Source: Bordetella sp. LUAb4 (GTDB taxonomy: Bacteria; Pseudomonadota; Gammaproteobacteria; Burkholderiales; Burkholderiaceae_B). Taken from it: DNA of 64,000 nt. Location: NCBI RefSeq assembly GCF_021325795.1, contig NZ_JAHPZX010000008.1, positions 124,001 to 188,000 on the forward strand, in the 5' to 3' direction. The position numbers and the translations under genes are program-made. Below the pieces are notes generated by a model, which was not told the DNA's origin, ran no database searches, and was given only the letters and a program-made list of their open reading frames with translations. Position 1 is the stretch's first letter. Every line of letters starts with the position of its first letter. This document shows, in pieces, positions 57,079 through 64,000 of the stretch.

Positions 57079-59175
57079 TTACTGAGGAGCACCTTCGGCG
57101 GCAGGGACGGCGGGGCGCTGATGCGCCACGGGGCGTCCCAACAAATAGCCCTGGAAATGGGAGCAGCCCTCCTCCGTCAGCCGCGTCAGCTGCGTATTGG
57201 TCTCCACGCCTTCCGCCGTGGTGGGAATGTCCAAGCTGCGGCCTATTCCATTGATGGCGCGGATGATGGCCAGCGCCTCACGATTGGTCGCAATGTCCTG
57301 CGTGAAGGATTTGTCGATCTTGATCTTGTCGAACTCGAAAGTCCGCAAGTAACCCAGCGACGAATATCCCGTACCGAAATCGTCCAGCGCGACCTTCACG
57401 CCCAGTTTCTTCAGCGCATTCAGGGTGGCGATGTTGACGGCGGAATTGGCCAGCAGCACGGACTCGGTGATCTCCACTTCCAGGCGATGCGCGGGCAAGC
57501 CCGATTCCTGCAAGGCCGACGCCACCAGGGACACCAGCGAACCGTTGGTGAACTGGCTGGGCGACAGATTGACGGCGACGGTCTCGTGGGGCGCCCAAGT
57601 GGTGGCCTCGCGGCAGGCTTCATGCAGGGCAAAGCTGCCCAACTCGTGGATCAGGCCCGTTTCTTCCGCGATGTGGATGAACTCGTCGGGCATGATGACG
57701 CCCTTCTTCGGATGGGTCCAGCGCATCAGCGCCTCGCGGCCGGTGATGTTCACGTGCGAGGAATCGGTGATGGGCTGGTAATAGAGTTGCAGCTGGCGCG
57801 TCATGATGGCTTCGCGCAGGTCTATCTCCAGCTCGCGGCGCTTGCGGGCGGCCTCTTCCATCTCCGCGCGGAAATAGGCCAGCTGATTGCGGCCGTTGCG
57901 CTTGGCTTCGTAGAGCGCCATGTCGGCATAGCGCAGCAGATGGTCGGCCGAGATGTCCTCCGCGCCAGCCACCGCGATGCCGATGCTGACGCCCACGCTG
58001 ACCGTATGGCCTTCGATGTTGAACGGCGGCTGCACCACTTCGATCAGGCGTTCGGCGACCACGCGCACGTCTTCGTCGTGTTCGATGCCGGGCAGAACCA
58101 CGGCGAACTCGTCGCCGCCCAGGCGCGCCATGGTGTCCTCTTCGCGCAGGGCCTTGGGCAGGCGTTTGGCCAGCATGCGCAGCAACTCGTCGCCGATCTG
58201 GTGGCCCAGGGTGTCGTTCACACTCTTGAAGTTATCCAGGTCCAGGCACAGGACGGCCGTCTTGCGATGACGCCCCTGTGTCGGCAGGGCCTGCAGCAAT
58301 TGCTCGCGGAACAGGCGCCGGTTGGGCATGCCGGTCAGCGTGTCGTGATGCGCCATGTAGCGCACCTTGGCATGGGCCGCGTGTTCGTCGGTGACGTCGT
58401 TGGCGATCAACAGCACGTAGCGAGAACGCGGATCGCTGCCGTGAAAGACCAGGGTATCGATGCGCAGGATGCGGCTGCCGCGCGCGGTCTGCCATTCTTC
58501 TTCGTCGCGCTTGACGCCGTCGGCACGCAAAGCCTCGTCGGTCAGGCGCTCGACGGTGGCGGCGATGTGCGCGGGCAGGCAGGCCTGCGCGTTGCGGCCT
58601 TCCATCTGGGCACGCGTATGTCCCAACAGGGACTCGGCCTGGCGGTTGGCCAGCAGGATGTTGCGCGACAGCGCATCCATTACCAGTACCGTGGAAGGGA
58701 TGTGGGCGATCACGGCCTCCAGGAAGGTCGACAGTGAGCGCATTTCAGCGCTGTAGTGTTCGGCCAGTTCCTTGGCCTGCACCAATTGCCGGTCGCGTTC
58801 GCGGCGTTCGGTGACGTCGCGCGTGATCTTGGTGTAGCCCAGGAATTCTCCGTGGTCGCCATGGATGGCGTCGATCACGACATTGGCCCAGAACAAGCTG
58901 CCGTCCTTGCGCACGCGCCAGCCCTCGGATTCGAAATGGCCCTGCTCGCGCGCCGTGGTCAGGCCCCGCTGCGGCAGGCCGCGGTCGCGGTCGGCCTGGG
59001 TGTAGAAGCAGGCGAAATTGCGCCCGACGATTTCCGCGGAGGTATAGCCCTTGGCCCGTTGCGCCCCGGCGTTCCAGTTCACCACATTGCCCTCTGCATC
59101 GAGCATGTAGATGGCATAGTCGACGACGCCTTCGATCAGGCGGCGGTACATGATGTCGGGATTTTCGATGGACAT
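57079..59175 (-). CDS. PAS-PAS-GGDEF-EAL cyclic-di-GMP signalling protein
   Basis: About 698 residues, no membrane segments. Two PAS domains (YRRLIEGVVDYAIYMLDAEGNVVNWNAGAQRAKGY with PAC GEFLGYTKITRDVTERRERD; then FLEAVIAHIPSTVLVMDALSRNILLANRQAE) are followed by a canonical GGDEF motif (LGGDEFAVVLPG), which should be catalytic, and an EAL domain with REALMRW, the metal site NLSPSQF, EVEITES and DDFGTGYSSL, ending with EGVET. Both domains look intact, so it could make and degrade c-di-GMP. The start ATG at 59173-59175 gives the PAS N-terminus. A longer frame is rejected. It stands alone, so its PAS input decides its role. Confidence 0.94.
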   Translation of the reverse strand: MSIENPDIMYRRLIEGVVDYAIYMLDAEGNVVNWNAGAQRAKGYTSAEIVGRNFACFYTQADRDRGLPQRGLTTAREQGHFESEGWRVRKDGSLFWANVVIDAIHGDHGEFLGYTKITRDVTERRERDRQLVQAKELAEHYSAEMRSLSTFLEAVIAHIPSTVLVMDALSRNILLANRQAESLLGHTRAQMEGRNAQACLPAHIAATVERLTDEALRADGVKRDEEEWQTARGSRILRIDTLVFHGSDPRSRYVLLIANDVTDEHAAHAKVRYMAHHDTLTGMPNRRLFREQLLQALPTQGRHRKTAVLCLDLDNFKSVNDTLGHQIGDELLRMLAKRLPKALREEDTMARLGGDEFAVVLPGIEHDEDVRVVAERLIEVVQPPFNIEGHTVSVGVSIGIAVAGAEDISADHLLRYADMALYEAKRNGRNQLAYFRAEMEEAARKRRELEIDLREAIMTRQLQLYYQPITDSSHVNITGREALMRWTHPKKGVIMPDEFIHIAEETGLIHELGSFALHEACREATTWAPHETVAVNLSPSQFTNGSLVSLVASALQESGLPAHRLEVEITESVLLANSAVNIATLNALKKLGVKVALDDFGTGYSSLGYLRTFEFDKIKIDKSFTQDIATNREALAIIRAINGIGRSLDIPTTAEGVETNTQLTRLTEEGCSHFQGYLLGRPVAHQRPAVPAAEGAPQ

Positions 59176-59376
59176 GGACTTACGGGACAAAGGGCGCGGG
59201 CGCGGAATGGCGCGGGTGCCGGGGAGTCTGGCTGCGGGCGGATTCGGGAGGGCAACGCATTGATGGCGCATGGGCGCATGGGCGCCTGGCCGGCTGGCGC
59301 GATGAGGATCGCTGCGGAGCCGGTGGGGGCGCCCTTGCCCCCAGGCGGACTATACGAGTCATCGGGCAGTTTGGAT

Positions 59377-59398
59377 GCGCCTAACAGGCGCCTTTTTT
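59377..59398 (+). terminator. Orphan intrinsic terminator-like hairpin on plus strand
   Basis: GCGCCT-AAC-AGGCGC, then C and six Ts. A 6-bp GC stem with a 3-base loop and U-run fits a rho-independent terminator, but no plus-strand gene lies upstream. Confidence 0.5.
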
Positions 59399-59573
59399 CA
59401 CCTTTTTTATGAAAAATGCGCCCATTTCACCGGCATTTCACTTTATTTCTCTTGTATTGCGGCGAATTGACCTGGATCAAGGCGGCATGGCCGGAAGTCG
59501 GGTACGTGCCCGGCCGGTAACCGCCGGTGGGTATGAGCCGCGCCGATTTTCCCTGCGGCAAGGCGGTACTGCC

Positions 59574-59614
59574 CTGCGATCGGCGGACATTCATTACACG
59601 TCCGCCGATCGCAG
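59574..59614. repeat. Perfect inverted repeat, 15-bp arms, 11-nt loop
   Basis: CTGCGATCGGCGGAC (59574-59588) and its exact reverse complement at 59600-59614 flank ATTCATTACAC. It lies 65 bp after the reductase gene end, so it may act as a transcript-end hairpin on the minus strand, although no U-run follows. Confidence 0.85.
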
Positions 59615-59678
59615 CCGGCGCGCGAACCGCGCCGATTTGCCGTGCCGTCAGCGCGGGGCCGCCCTGCGAGGCGAACGC

Positions 59679-61325
59679 TCAGTACACGTCGCGGCGGTAG
59701 CGGCCGGCGTGCGCGAGCGCGGTCACGGCTTCGTCGCCCAGCGTCTGCCGCAGCACGGCGTCCACGCCTGCGGCCATGCCGTCGACGCTGCCGCACACGT
59801 AGATGGCCGCGCCTTCGGCGACCCATTCGCGCAGGGCCGTGGCGGCAGCGGCGAGGGCTTCCTGCACGTAGCGCCGGGCGCCGCCGTCACGCGAGTAGAC
59901 ACGGTCCAGGCGGGTGAGGACGCCGTCAGCCTGCCAGGCGCTGAGTTCGGCGTCGTAATACCTGTCGCTAGCCGCGTTGCGTTCGCCGAACAGCAGCCAG
60001 TTGCGCCCACGCCCCGCCGCCGCGCGCGCTTTCAGATGCGCGCGCAGGCCGGCGATGCCGGTACCGTTGCCAATCAGGATCATGGGGACATCGTCCGTCG
60101 GCGCATGGAATGCCGCATGGCGACGGATGCGCAAGGAAACCGTGGCGCCCGGCGGGGCATTCATCGTCAACCATCCACTGCCCAGGCCCAATACCCCGTC
60201 CGCGCCATGACGCTGGCGAACCAGCAGATGAATCGCCCCATCCGTTGGCAACGAAGCAATCGAATAGTCGCGCCGCACGGTTGACGTCAGTTGGCCCATG
60301 CCTGGGCTTTCTTGGTCTGAGGTTTCTTGGTCCGAGGGTTCTGGCTCTAGGCTTTCTTGGTCTGGCAGCCCACTGCTTGGCAGACCATCGGCGGACGGGA
60401 CCAGAATTTCAGCGATATCTCCCGCCTGCCAGACAGGCAGGGCGACTCCTGGGGCTGGCATCAGCGTCAGGTGATAGCAAGGCGCACCGCTACTTCCCGG
60501 GTTGGCGTGGACCCGGTCCTGCAAAATCCACGCGTGATGACTGACAAAGAAGGCCCCGACAGCGTCAGGGTCCCGGCCATGAGCGGGGCCGGGCGCGAAG
60601 CCGTGATCTTGATCGTGCTCGCCGTCGTGGTCGTAGCCGTGGTCTGAACTAAGACTGGGGTCGCGATCAGCCACATCATGGGCCAGGCGCGCCAAACTCG
60701 CTTGCCAGCGGCGCAGCGCGGCGTTATCGGCGCGATCTACTTCGACCGTGTCGAACAAGGCCGCAGCGCCGCTGGCGCGCAACCAGTCCGCCAGCTTGCG
60801 GCCAAAGCCGCAGAAGTGCGTATACGTGGCATCTCCCAGAGCCAGCACCGCGTATTGCATGCCGCGCAGATCGGGCAGCCCCGCCATGACCCGCCCCGCG
60901 AACACGGCCGCCCCATCGGGCGGGTCGCCCTCGCCATACGTGCTGGCGACGAACAACACTCTTGGCCAGGCGGACAAACGCGCGCCATCCATGCCGTCGA
61001 GCGCGGCAACCCGCGCCGTCACGCCCTCGGCGCGTAAAGCACCAGCCGTCATCTCCGCCAGTTCCACGGCCTGGCCTGTCTGGCTGGCATGCAGGACCAG
61101 AATCGCATCTGAAGCCTTAGCCAGCGCAGCACTGCGCCCTTGGCCTCGGCTGGGGCCTTGGCCTTGGCTGTGGTCAAACACCGGCCCTTGCCCCGGCACC
61201 GGTCCAGGTCCAAGCGCATCAATACGTTGCGCCTCGACCCGGCGCCGCCATTGCCACGCCGCCCACCCGCACACCAGCAGCCACAGCAGCACGGCGCCGC
61301 AGGCGCAGCACGCGCGCGCGTTCAT
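59679..61325 (-). CDS. Membrane-anchored flavodoxin-FNR reductase (CysJ-like diflavin)
   Basis: About 548 residues. One transmembrane helix (residues ~9-27, VLLWLLVCGWAAWQW) precedes a Gly/Pro/Gln-rich linker. A flavodoxin domain with ILVLHASQTGQA (FMN phosphate loop) and FVASTYGEGDPPDGA follows, then a low-complexity His/Asp-rich stretch and an FNR-type domain with RRDYSIASLP (FAD), LIGNGTGIAGLRAHL (NADPH) and the C-terminal YRRDVY. Such diflavin enzymes move electrons from NADPH through FAD and FMN. Fused to a membrane anchor and next to ApbE and PepSY genes, it probably feeds a transmembrane electron route, likely for iron reduction. The start at 61323-61325 overlaps the ApbE stop. Confidence 0.88.
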   Translation of the reverse strand: MNARACCACGAVLLWLLVCGWAAWQWRRRVEAQRIDALGPGPVPGQGPVFDHSQGQGPSRGQGRSAALAKASDAILVLHASQTGQAVELAEMTAGALRAEGVTARVAALDGMDGARLSAWPRVLFVASTYGEGDPPDGAAVFAGRVMAGLPDLRGMQYAVLALGDATYTHFCGFGRKLADWLRASGAAALFDTVEVDRADNAALRRWQASLARLAHDVADRDPSLSSDHGYDHDGEHDQDHGFAPGPAHGRDPDAVGAFFVSHHAWILQDRVHANPGSSGAPCYHLTLMPAPGVALPVWQAGDIAEILVPSADGLPSSGLPDQESLEPEPSDQETSDQESPGMGQLTSTVRRDYSIASLPTDGAIHLLVRQRHGADGVLGLGSGWLTMNAPPGATVSLRIRRHAAFHAPTDDVPMILIGNGTGIAGLRAHLKARAAAGRGRNWLLFGERNAASDRYYDAELSAWQADGVLTRLDRVYSRDGGARRYVQEALAAAATALREWVAEGAAIYVCGSVDGMAAGVDAVLRQTLGDEAVTALAHAGRYRRDVY

Positions 61326-62398
61326 CTGGCCAAGCCCGCGGCTGGATCCGCGGCGGCGCCGGCGTCCGCGTACTGCGTCTTGCGGCTGGCGACGAAGGCC
61401 TGGCTGGCGCGCGGCTCCAGGCCGTGAACCCCACGTATCAAGAACAACGCCGCCAGCCCTTGCGCATTGGCCATGCGCAAACCCGCCTCGGCTCCCAGCA
61501 CCGTCAGCGCGGTGGCCCATGCATCGGCCTGCATGCAGCTTGCATGCAGCACCGTCACCGACGCCACGCCGTTATCCACAGGCTGCCCGCTGCGCGGATC
61601 CAGCGTATGCGAATGACGCTTGCCGGCATGCTGGAAATAGCGCCGGTAATCCCCCGACGTAGCGATCGCCTGGCGGTCCAGCACGACGTAATCAGCATGG
61701 CCGCCGCCATCCGGCCATTCGATTGCCACACGCCAAGGCAGACCATCAGGACGCAGCCCCTGTGCGCGCAGCTCGCCGCCTGCTTCCAGCAGAAAATCCG
61801 CCACGCCCAAGGCCTGCAGGGCCCGCGCCGCACAATCCACGCCATATCCCTTGGCGATCGACGAGAAATCCAGAAGCACGCCGCCGTCCTGCCAGGCATG
61901 GCAGCCATCACGCCGCACACGCTGCCAGCCACCGCGTGCGCGAGCGGCATCCAAAGCGGCACTCGCAGGCGGTTCATAGGCGCGCTGATGCGGCCCGAAT
62001 CCCCAAGCCTGCACCAACGCGCCCAGGGTGGGATCGTAAGCGCCATCGGTCAGGCGGGCGACTTCCAGCCCGCAGTCCAGCACCTCGAGCATCCCCGCCG
62101 GCAAGGCTTGCCAACCCACCGACGCGCGGTTGTAACGCGTGATGGCAGTGGCATCCTCCCAGTGGCTCATCTGCGCCACCACCTCGTCCAAGGCGGACTG
62201 GATGGCACGGCGCGCCATGGCCTCGTCCACACCGGCCGGCAGCGCCAGGCGGGCCGACCACGTGGTGCCCATGGTGGCGCCAGCCAAAGCGCAAGGCAGG
62301 CCGCGCAGCCGCTCAAAGCGCACGGTGGCCGGCGCCATCACGGCGTCCGGCAAGACGCGCGCGCGATAGCAAGCAGACAGCTCTACCCCACCCGACAT
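61322..62398 (-). CDS. apbE: FAD:protein FMN transferase (ApbE family)
   Basis: About 358 residues. The ApbE pattern is clear: MGTTWSARL near the start, MSHWEDATAITRYN, LDFSSIAKGYGVDCAARAL (Mg/FAD site), LLEAGGELRAQG and SGDYRRYFQHAGKRHSHTLDPRSGQPV, followed by the Asp/Thr-bearing CMQADAWATAL. ApbE attaches FMN from FAD to a Ser/Thr in target proteins outside the cytoplasm. No signal peptide is obvious at the chosen ATG (62396-62398). A GTG at 62416 overlaps the previous stop (GTGA) and is an alternative. The likely target is the DGVSGAT motif of the DUF2271 protein two genes upstream. Confidence 0.92.
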   Translation of the reverse strand: MSGGVELSACYRARVLPDAVMAPATVRFERLRGLPCALAGATMGTTWSARLALPAGVDEAMARRAIQSALDEVVAQMSHWEDATAITRYNRASVGWQALPAGMLEVLDCGLEVARLTDGAYDPTLGALVQAWGFGPHQRAYEPPASAALDAARARGGWQRVRRDGCHAWQDGGVLLDFSSIAKGYGVDCAARALQALGVADFLLEAGGELRAQGLRPDGLPWRVAIEWPDGGGHADYVVLDRQAIATSGDYRRYFQHAGKRHSHTLDPRSGQPVDNGVASVTVLHASCMQADAWATALTVLGAEAGLRMANAQGLAALFLIRGVHGLEPRASQAFVASRKTQYADAGAAADPAAGLAR

Positions 62399-62412
62399 CC
62401 CCGCCTCGCCCC

Positions 62413-63225
62413 TCACTGCGCCAGCACCTCGAACGTGCCCGAGTACGAAATGCGGCGCTTGGTGGCACGCGGCACGGAGGTCTTGTCGTCCTCGAGGGAA
62501 GCCTCGACCCAGTACATGCCCGGATGCGGCCACTTCACCTGGAACTTGCCGTCCTTGTCCGTCTTCAGCTTGATCTCGTCCAGCTTGTCGCGATAGCGGC
62601 TGCCGCCCGGCACCACGTTCACTTCCAGTTCGGCGGCGGGCTTGCCGTCGATCTGCATCTGGAAGGTGGCGGCTTCACCCGCGTAGATATCGTTGGGGTG
62701 CGTGACGGGCACCAGCTCCATGCCCTTGCCGACGGGCTTGACCGTGCTGGGCTTGCCCGCGGTGACGAAGGTCTCGATGCGGCTCATGACCTGGTTGATG
62801 CCCAGTTCCTGCGCGTTGGCGGGAATCTTGTCCAAGCCATCGGCCTTGCCGAACATGCGCTTGACCTTGCCGTCTTCCTTCCAGTGCGCGAACACGCCGT
62901 CATTGACCACCGCCACGCGATACGTACCCTGTTGCTTGAGCTGCAGGTCGAAAGTGCTGCGCAGCTTGCCGCGGTTCTGGTTCTCGGCTTCGGCGGCACT
63001 GCCGTCCGGCGCGGCAATGGCCAGATTGTCCAGGCGCAGCGGCGCATGGTTGAAGTAGAACTTGTCATTGCCCACGGCGGCGTCGACCGTGACCCAGTTC
63101 TGCTCGCCGGACAGCACGGTCGACGAAGGCAGCAGCCACATATCGTGCGCGTGCGCCACGCCAGGCAAGGACAGCGCGGGCAAGCTCAGGGCCAGGATGG
63201 CGGCGATACGGTTTGCGTAGTGCAT
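62413..63225 (-). CDS. DUF4198 domain-containing periplasmic protein
   Basis: 270 residues with a signal peptide (IAAILALSLPALSLPGVAHA). Mature protein starts HDMWLLPSSTVLSGEQNWVTVDAAVGNDKFYFNHAPLRL, typical of DUF4198 proteins (once linked with cobalt/nickel uptake). The C-terminal part (GEAATFQMQIDGKPAAELEVNVVPGG, KTDKDGKFQVKWPHPGMYWVEASL) is an Ig-like beta-domain. His residues near the mature N-terminus and in PHPGMYW could bind metal. It belongs to the ApbE/PepSY cluster, and a role in metal-linked electron transfer in the periplasm is inferred from context. Gaps to neighbours are short (23 bp upstream). Confidence 0.88.
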   Translation of the reverse strand: MHYANRIAAILALSLPALSLPGVAHAHDMWLLPSSTVLSGEQNWVTVDAAVGNDKFYFNHAPLRLDNLAIAAPDGSAAEAENQNRGKLRSTFDLQLKQQGTYRVAVVNDGVFAHWKEDGKVKRMFGKADGLDKIPANAQELGINQVMSRIETFVTAGKPSTVKPVGKGMELVPVTHPNDIYAGEAATFQMQIDGKPAAELEVNVVPGGSRYRDKLDEIKLKTDKDGKFQVKWPHPGMYWVEASLEDDKTSVPRATKRRISYSGTFEVLAQ

Positions 63226-63248
63226 GGTGATATTCCTCTAGGTCGGAT

Positions 63249-63764
63249 TCAGGGAGCGATGCTGACAGCGATGGCGCCCAACTCGTGTTCGCCGCGCTGA
63301 GTGGCCTGGACCGGCTTGGCCGGCGGCCATTCAAAGGGCACGCGCACCAGTTCGCGGCCGCCGACTTCGCGCGCGGCCTCCACGACCAGGCCGTAATGGC
63401 CCGGTTTCAAGGCCGCCAGCGCCGGCGACTTGCCATCCAGGCGCAGGGCCTGCACGCCGACCGGCTTGGTGGCCCCGCTGACACCGTCTACCGGAAACTG
63501 CTGGTTGCGGCCGCTGCGGCGCCACCATTGGCGCAGATCCTTGAGCCATTCGGTGCCTTCGTTATTGCGCTTGGCGACGTCGTACCAGACCGCGACGTCG
63601 GCCGCCACGCTCTGGTCGGCATTCTCGATCCAGATCGCCACATAGGGCCGGTGATACTCGGCCACGTCCAGGCGTGGGATTTCCACGCTGACGTTGAGTT
63701 CGGCGCCATGGGCAGCGCGGGTAATCGCGCCAGCCAGGATGGCGGTAAGTAGCAGTTTGCGCAT
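63249..63764 (-). CDS. DUF2271 periplasmic protein with predicted flavinylation site
   Basis: About 171 residues with a signal peptide (KLLLTAILAGAITRAAHGA). The body is a beta-sandwich (VSVEIPRLDVAEYHRPYVAIWIENADQSVAADVAVWYDV). The sequence FPVDGVSGATKPVG holds D93-G-V-S-G-A-T99, which fits the ApbE flavinylation consensus (D-x-x-S/T-G-A-T/S), so Thr99 is a probable covalent FMN carrier. The gene lies in the ApbE/PepSY cluster, consistent with this. ATG at 63762-63764 is used. A longer upstream frame is not signal-like. The flavinylated state is a prediction from the motif and the neighbour, not proven. Confidence 0.87.
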   Translation of the reverse strand: MRKLLLTAILAGAITRAAHGAELNVSVEIPRLDVAEYHRPYVAIWIENADQSVAADVAVWYDVAKRNNEGTEWLKDLRQWWRRSGRNQQFPVDGVSGATKPVGVQALRLDGKSPALAALKPGHYGLVVEAAREVGGRELVRVPFEWPPAKPVQATQRGEHELGAIAVSIAP

Positions 63765-63796
63765 CAAGTCGCTCCAGACAGAAAATTCGGGACGGA

Positions 63797-64000
63797 TCAG
63801 TGGATGAACAGCAGGGCCAGCAGCACAGGGACCAGCAGGCCCAGGCCTACCACTGGCCAGGTCGCCAGGCGCCGGCCGGCGTGCATCTTCAGCAAGAGCA
63901 GACCGGTCAGCGAAAACACCAGACAGGCGACCGCACAGGCGTCGATGAACCAGCGCCACGCCACGCCGGTATGGCGGCCTTTGTGCAAATCGTTGAAGTA
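63797..64000 (-). CDS. PepSY-associated transmembrane protein, C-terminal part, 5' end beyond the window
   Basis: The frame continues past the right edge; the visible part reads [21 protein letters not shown] followed by two transmembrane helices ([16 protein letters not shown] and [18 protein letters not shown]) and the stop at 63797. N-D-L-H-K-G-R-x-x-G is the conserved C-terminal signature of PepSY-TM proteins such as the ferrisiderophore reductase FpvG and related membrane reductases. It would pass electrons across the membrane using bis-heme or flavin. A TTG at 63988 is not the true start, as coding clearly continues upstream. Confidence 0.85.
   Translation of the reverse strand, partial: YFNDLHKGRHTGVAWRWFIDACAVACLVFSLTGLLLLKMHAGRRLATWPVVGLGLLVPVLLALLFIH

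Larger units (their letters stand above)
59176..59678. other. Intergenic region with terminator and duplicated 3' end
   Basis: 503 bp without a supported gene, between the GGDEF-EAL gene start and the end of the reductase gene. It contains a plus-strand terminator-like hairpin (59377-59398), a 15-bp inverted repeat (59574-59614) and an imperfect direct repeat of the neighbouring gene's 3' end. TATAGT around 59350-59356 on the minus strand could be the promoter of the GGDEF-EAL gene. Confidence 0.6.

Noticed and set aside
55057-58737. A 1226-codon open frame on the plus strand
   Set aside because: It lies antisense across the DUF4139 gene and most of the GGDEF-EAL gene, both of which have clear domains. 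Its composition (Arg/His/Gln-rich) is typical of a GC-rich shadow frame.

Overview
The window is high-GC DNA (about 65 % by eye), densely coded. The gene content suggests an Alcaligenaceae betaproteobacterium, most likely Bordetella or Achromobacter: three orphan Bug-type (tripartite tricarboxylate, TTT) solute-binding proteins, many LysR/GntR/IclR-controlled catabolic operons, a bacteriophytochrome and a TonB-dependent siderophore receptor. I saw no tRNA, rRNA, CRISPR array, insertion sequence or prophage core. The genus is inferred from gene content, not from a marker gene.

Layout. 0-1.4 kb: two divergent genes of unknown function, the first running off the left edge. 1.4-9.0 kb: one tightly coupled minus-strand operon with a branched-chain-amino-acid-type ABC importer (binding protein, LivH, LivM, LivG, LivF), an M20-type N-carbamoyl amidohydrolase and an M81 (MlrC-like) metallohydrolase, under a divergent FadR-type GntR regulator with a palindromic operator between them. 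10.3-13.2 kb: a 983-residue protein of unknown family. 13.5-17.7 kb: cysteine-dioxygenase-like cupin, Lrp/AsnC regulator, Phd-type antitoxin plus zeta-like kinase, and a PAS chemoreceptor. 18.1-19.9 kb: a more AT-rich accessory gene with a HEPN RNase motif. 19.9-27.5 kb: methyltransferase, thioredoxin, aspartate-dehydrogenase-like protein, LysR, Bug protein, a ROK-type kinase whose motifs are in circularly permuted order, a two-domain ABM-like protein and a small membrane protein.

27.6-33.7 kb: a catabolic operon (two SDR dehydrogenases, citryl-CoA-lyase-like enzyme, acyl-CoA synthetase, Bug protein) with a divergent IclR regulator, which reads as CoA activation and cleavage of an organic acid. 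33.9-41.0 kb: an unknown protein, a Bug protein, an RraA-type aldolase with divergent LysR, a small Cys-motif protein, a molybdate-type binding protein and an MHS-family symporter. 41.4-46.3 kb: a light-sensing cascade of bacteriophytochrome kinase, single-domain response regulator and hybrid kinase with overlapping genes. 46.6-49.7 kb: an AhpD-like protein, Ohr, a LysR regulator and an ECF41 sigma factor, with a textbook ECF41 promoter in front of the LysR gene.

49.8-59.2 kb: TonB-dependent receptor, TPR-glycosyltransferase-like protein, an unknown gene behind an HrpL-like promoter match, a tiny lipoprotein, a DUF4139 protein and a PAS-GGDEF-EAL protein. 59.7-64.0 kb: a probable extracytoplasmic flavin electron-transfer cluster. 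It comprises a membrane-anchored flavodoxin/FNR reductase, the ApbE flavin transferase, a DUF4198 protein, a DUF2271 protein carrying an ApbE target motif (DGVSGAT) and a PepSY transmembrane protein cut by the right edge.

A recurring feature is short in-frame tandem repeats (6-, 9- or 15-bp units) coding for low-complexity linkers in otherwise well-conserved proteins (LivG, a LysR tail, the phytochrome kinase, the TonB receptor).
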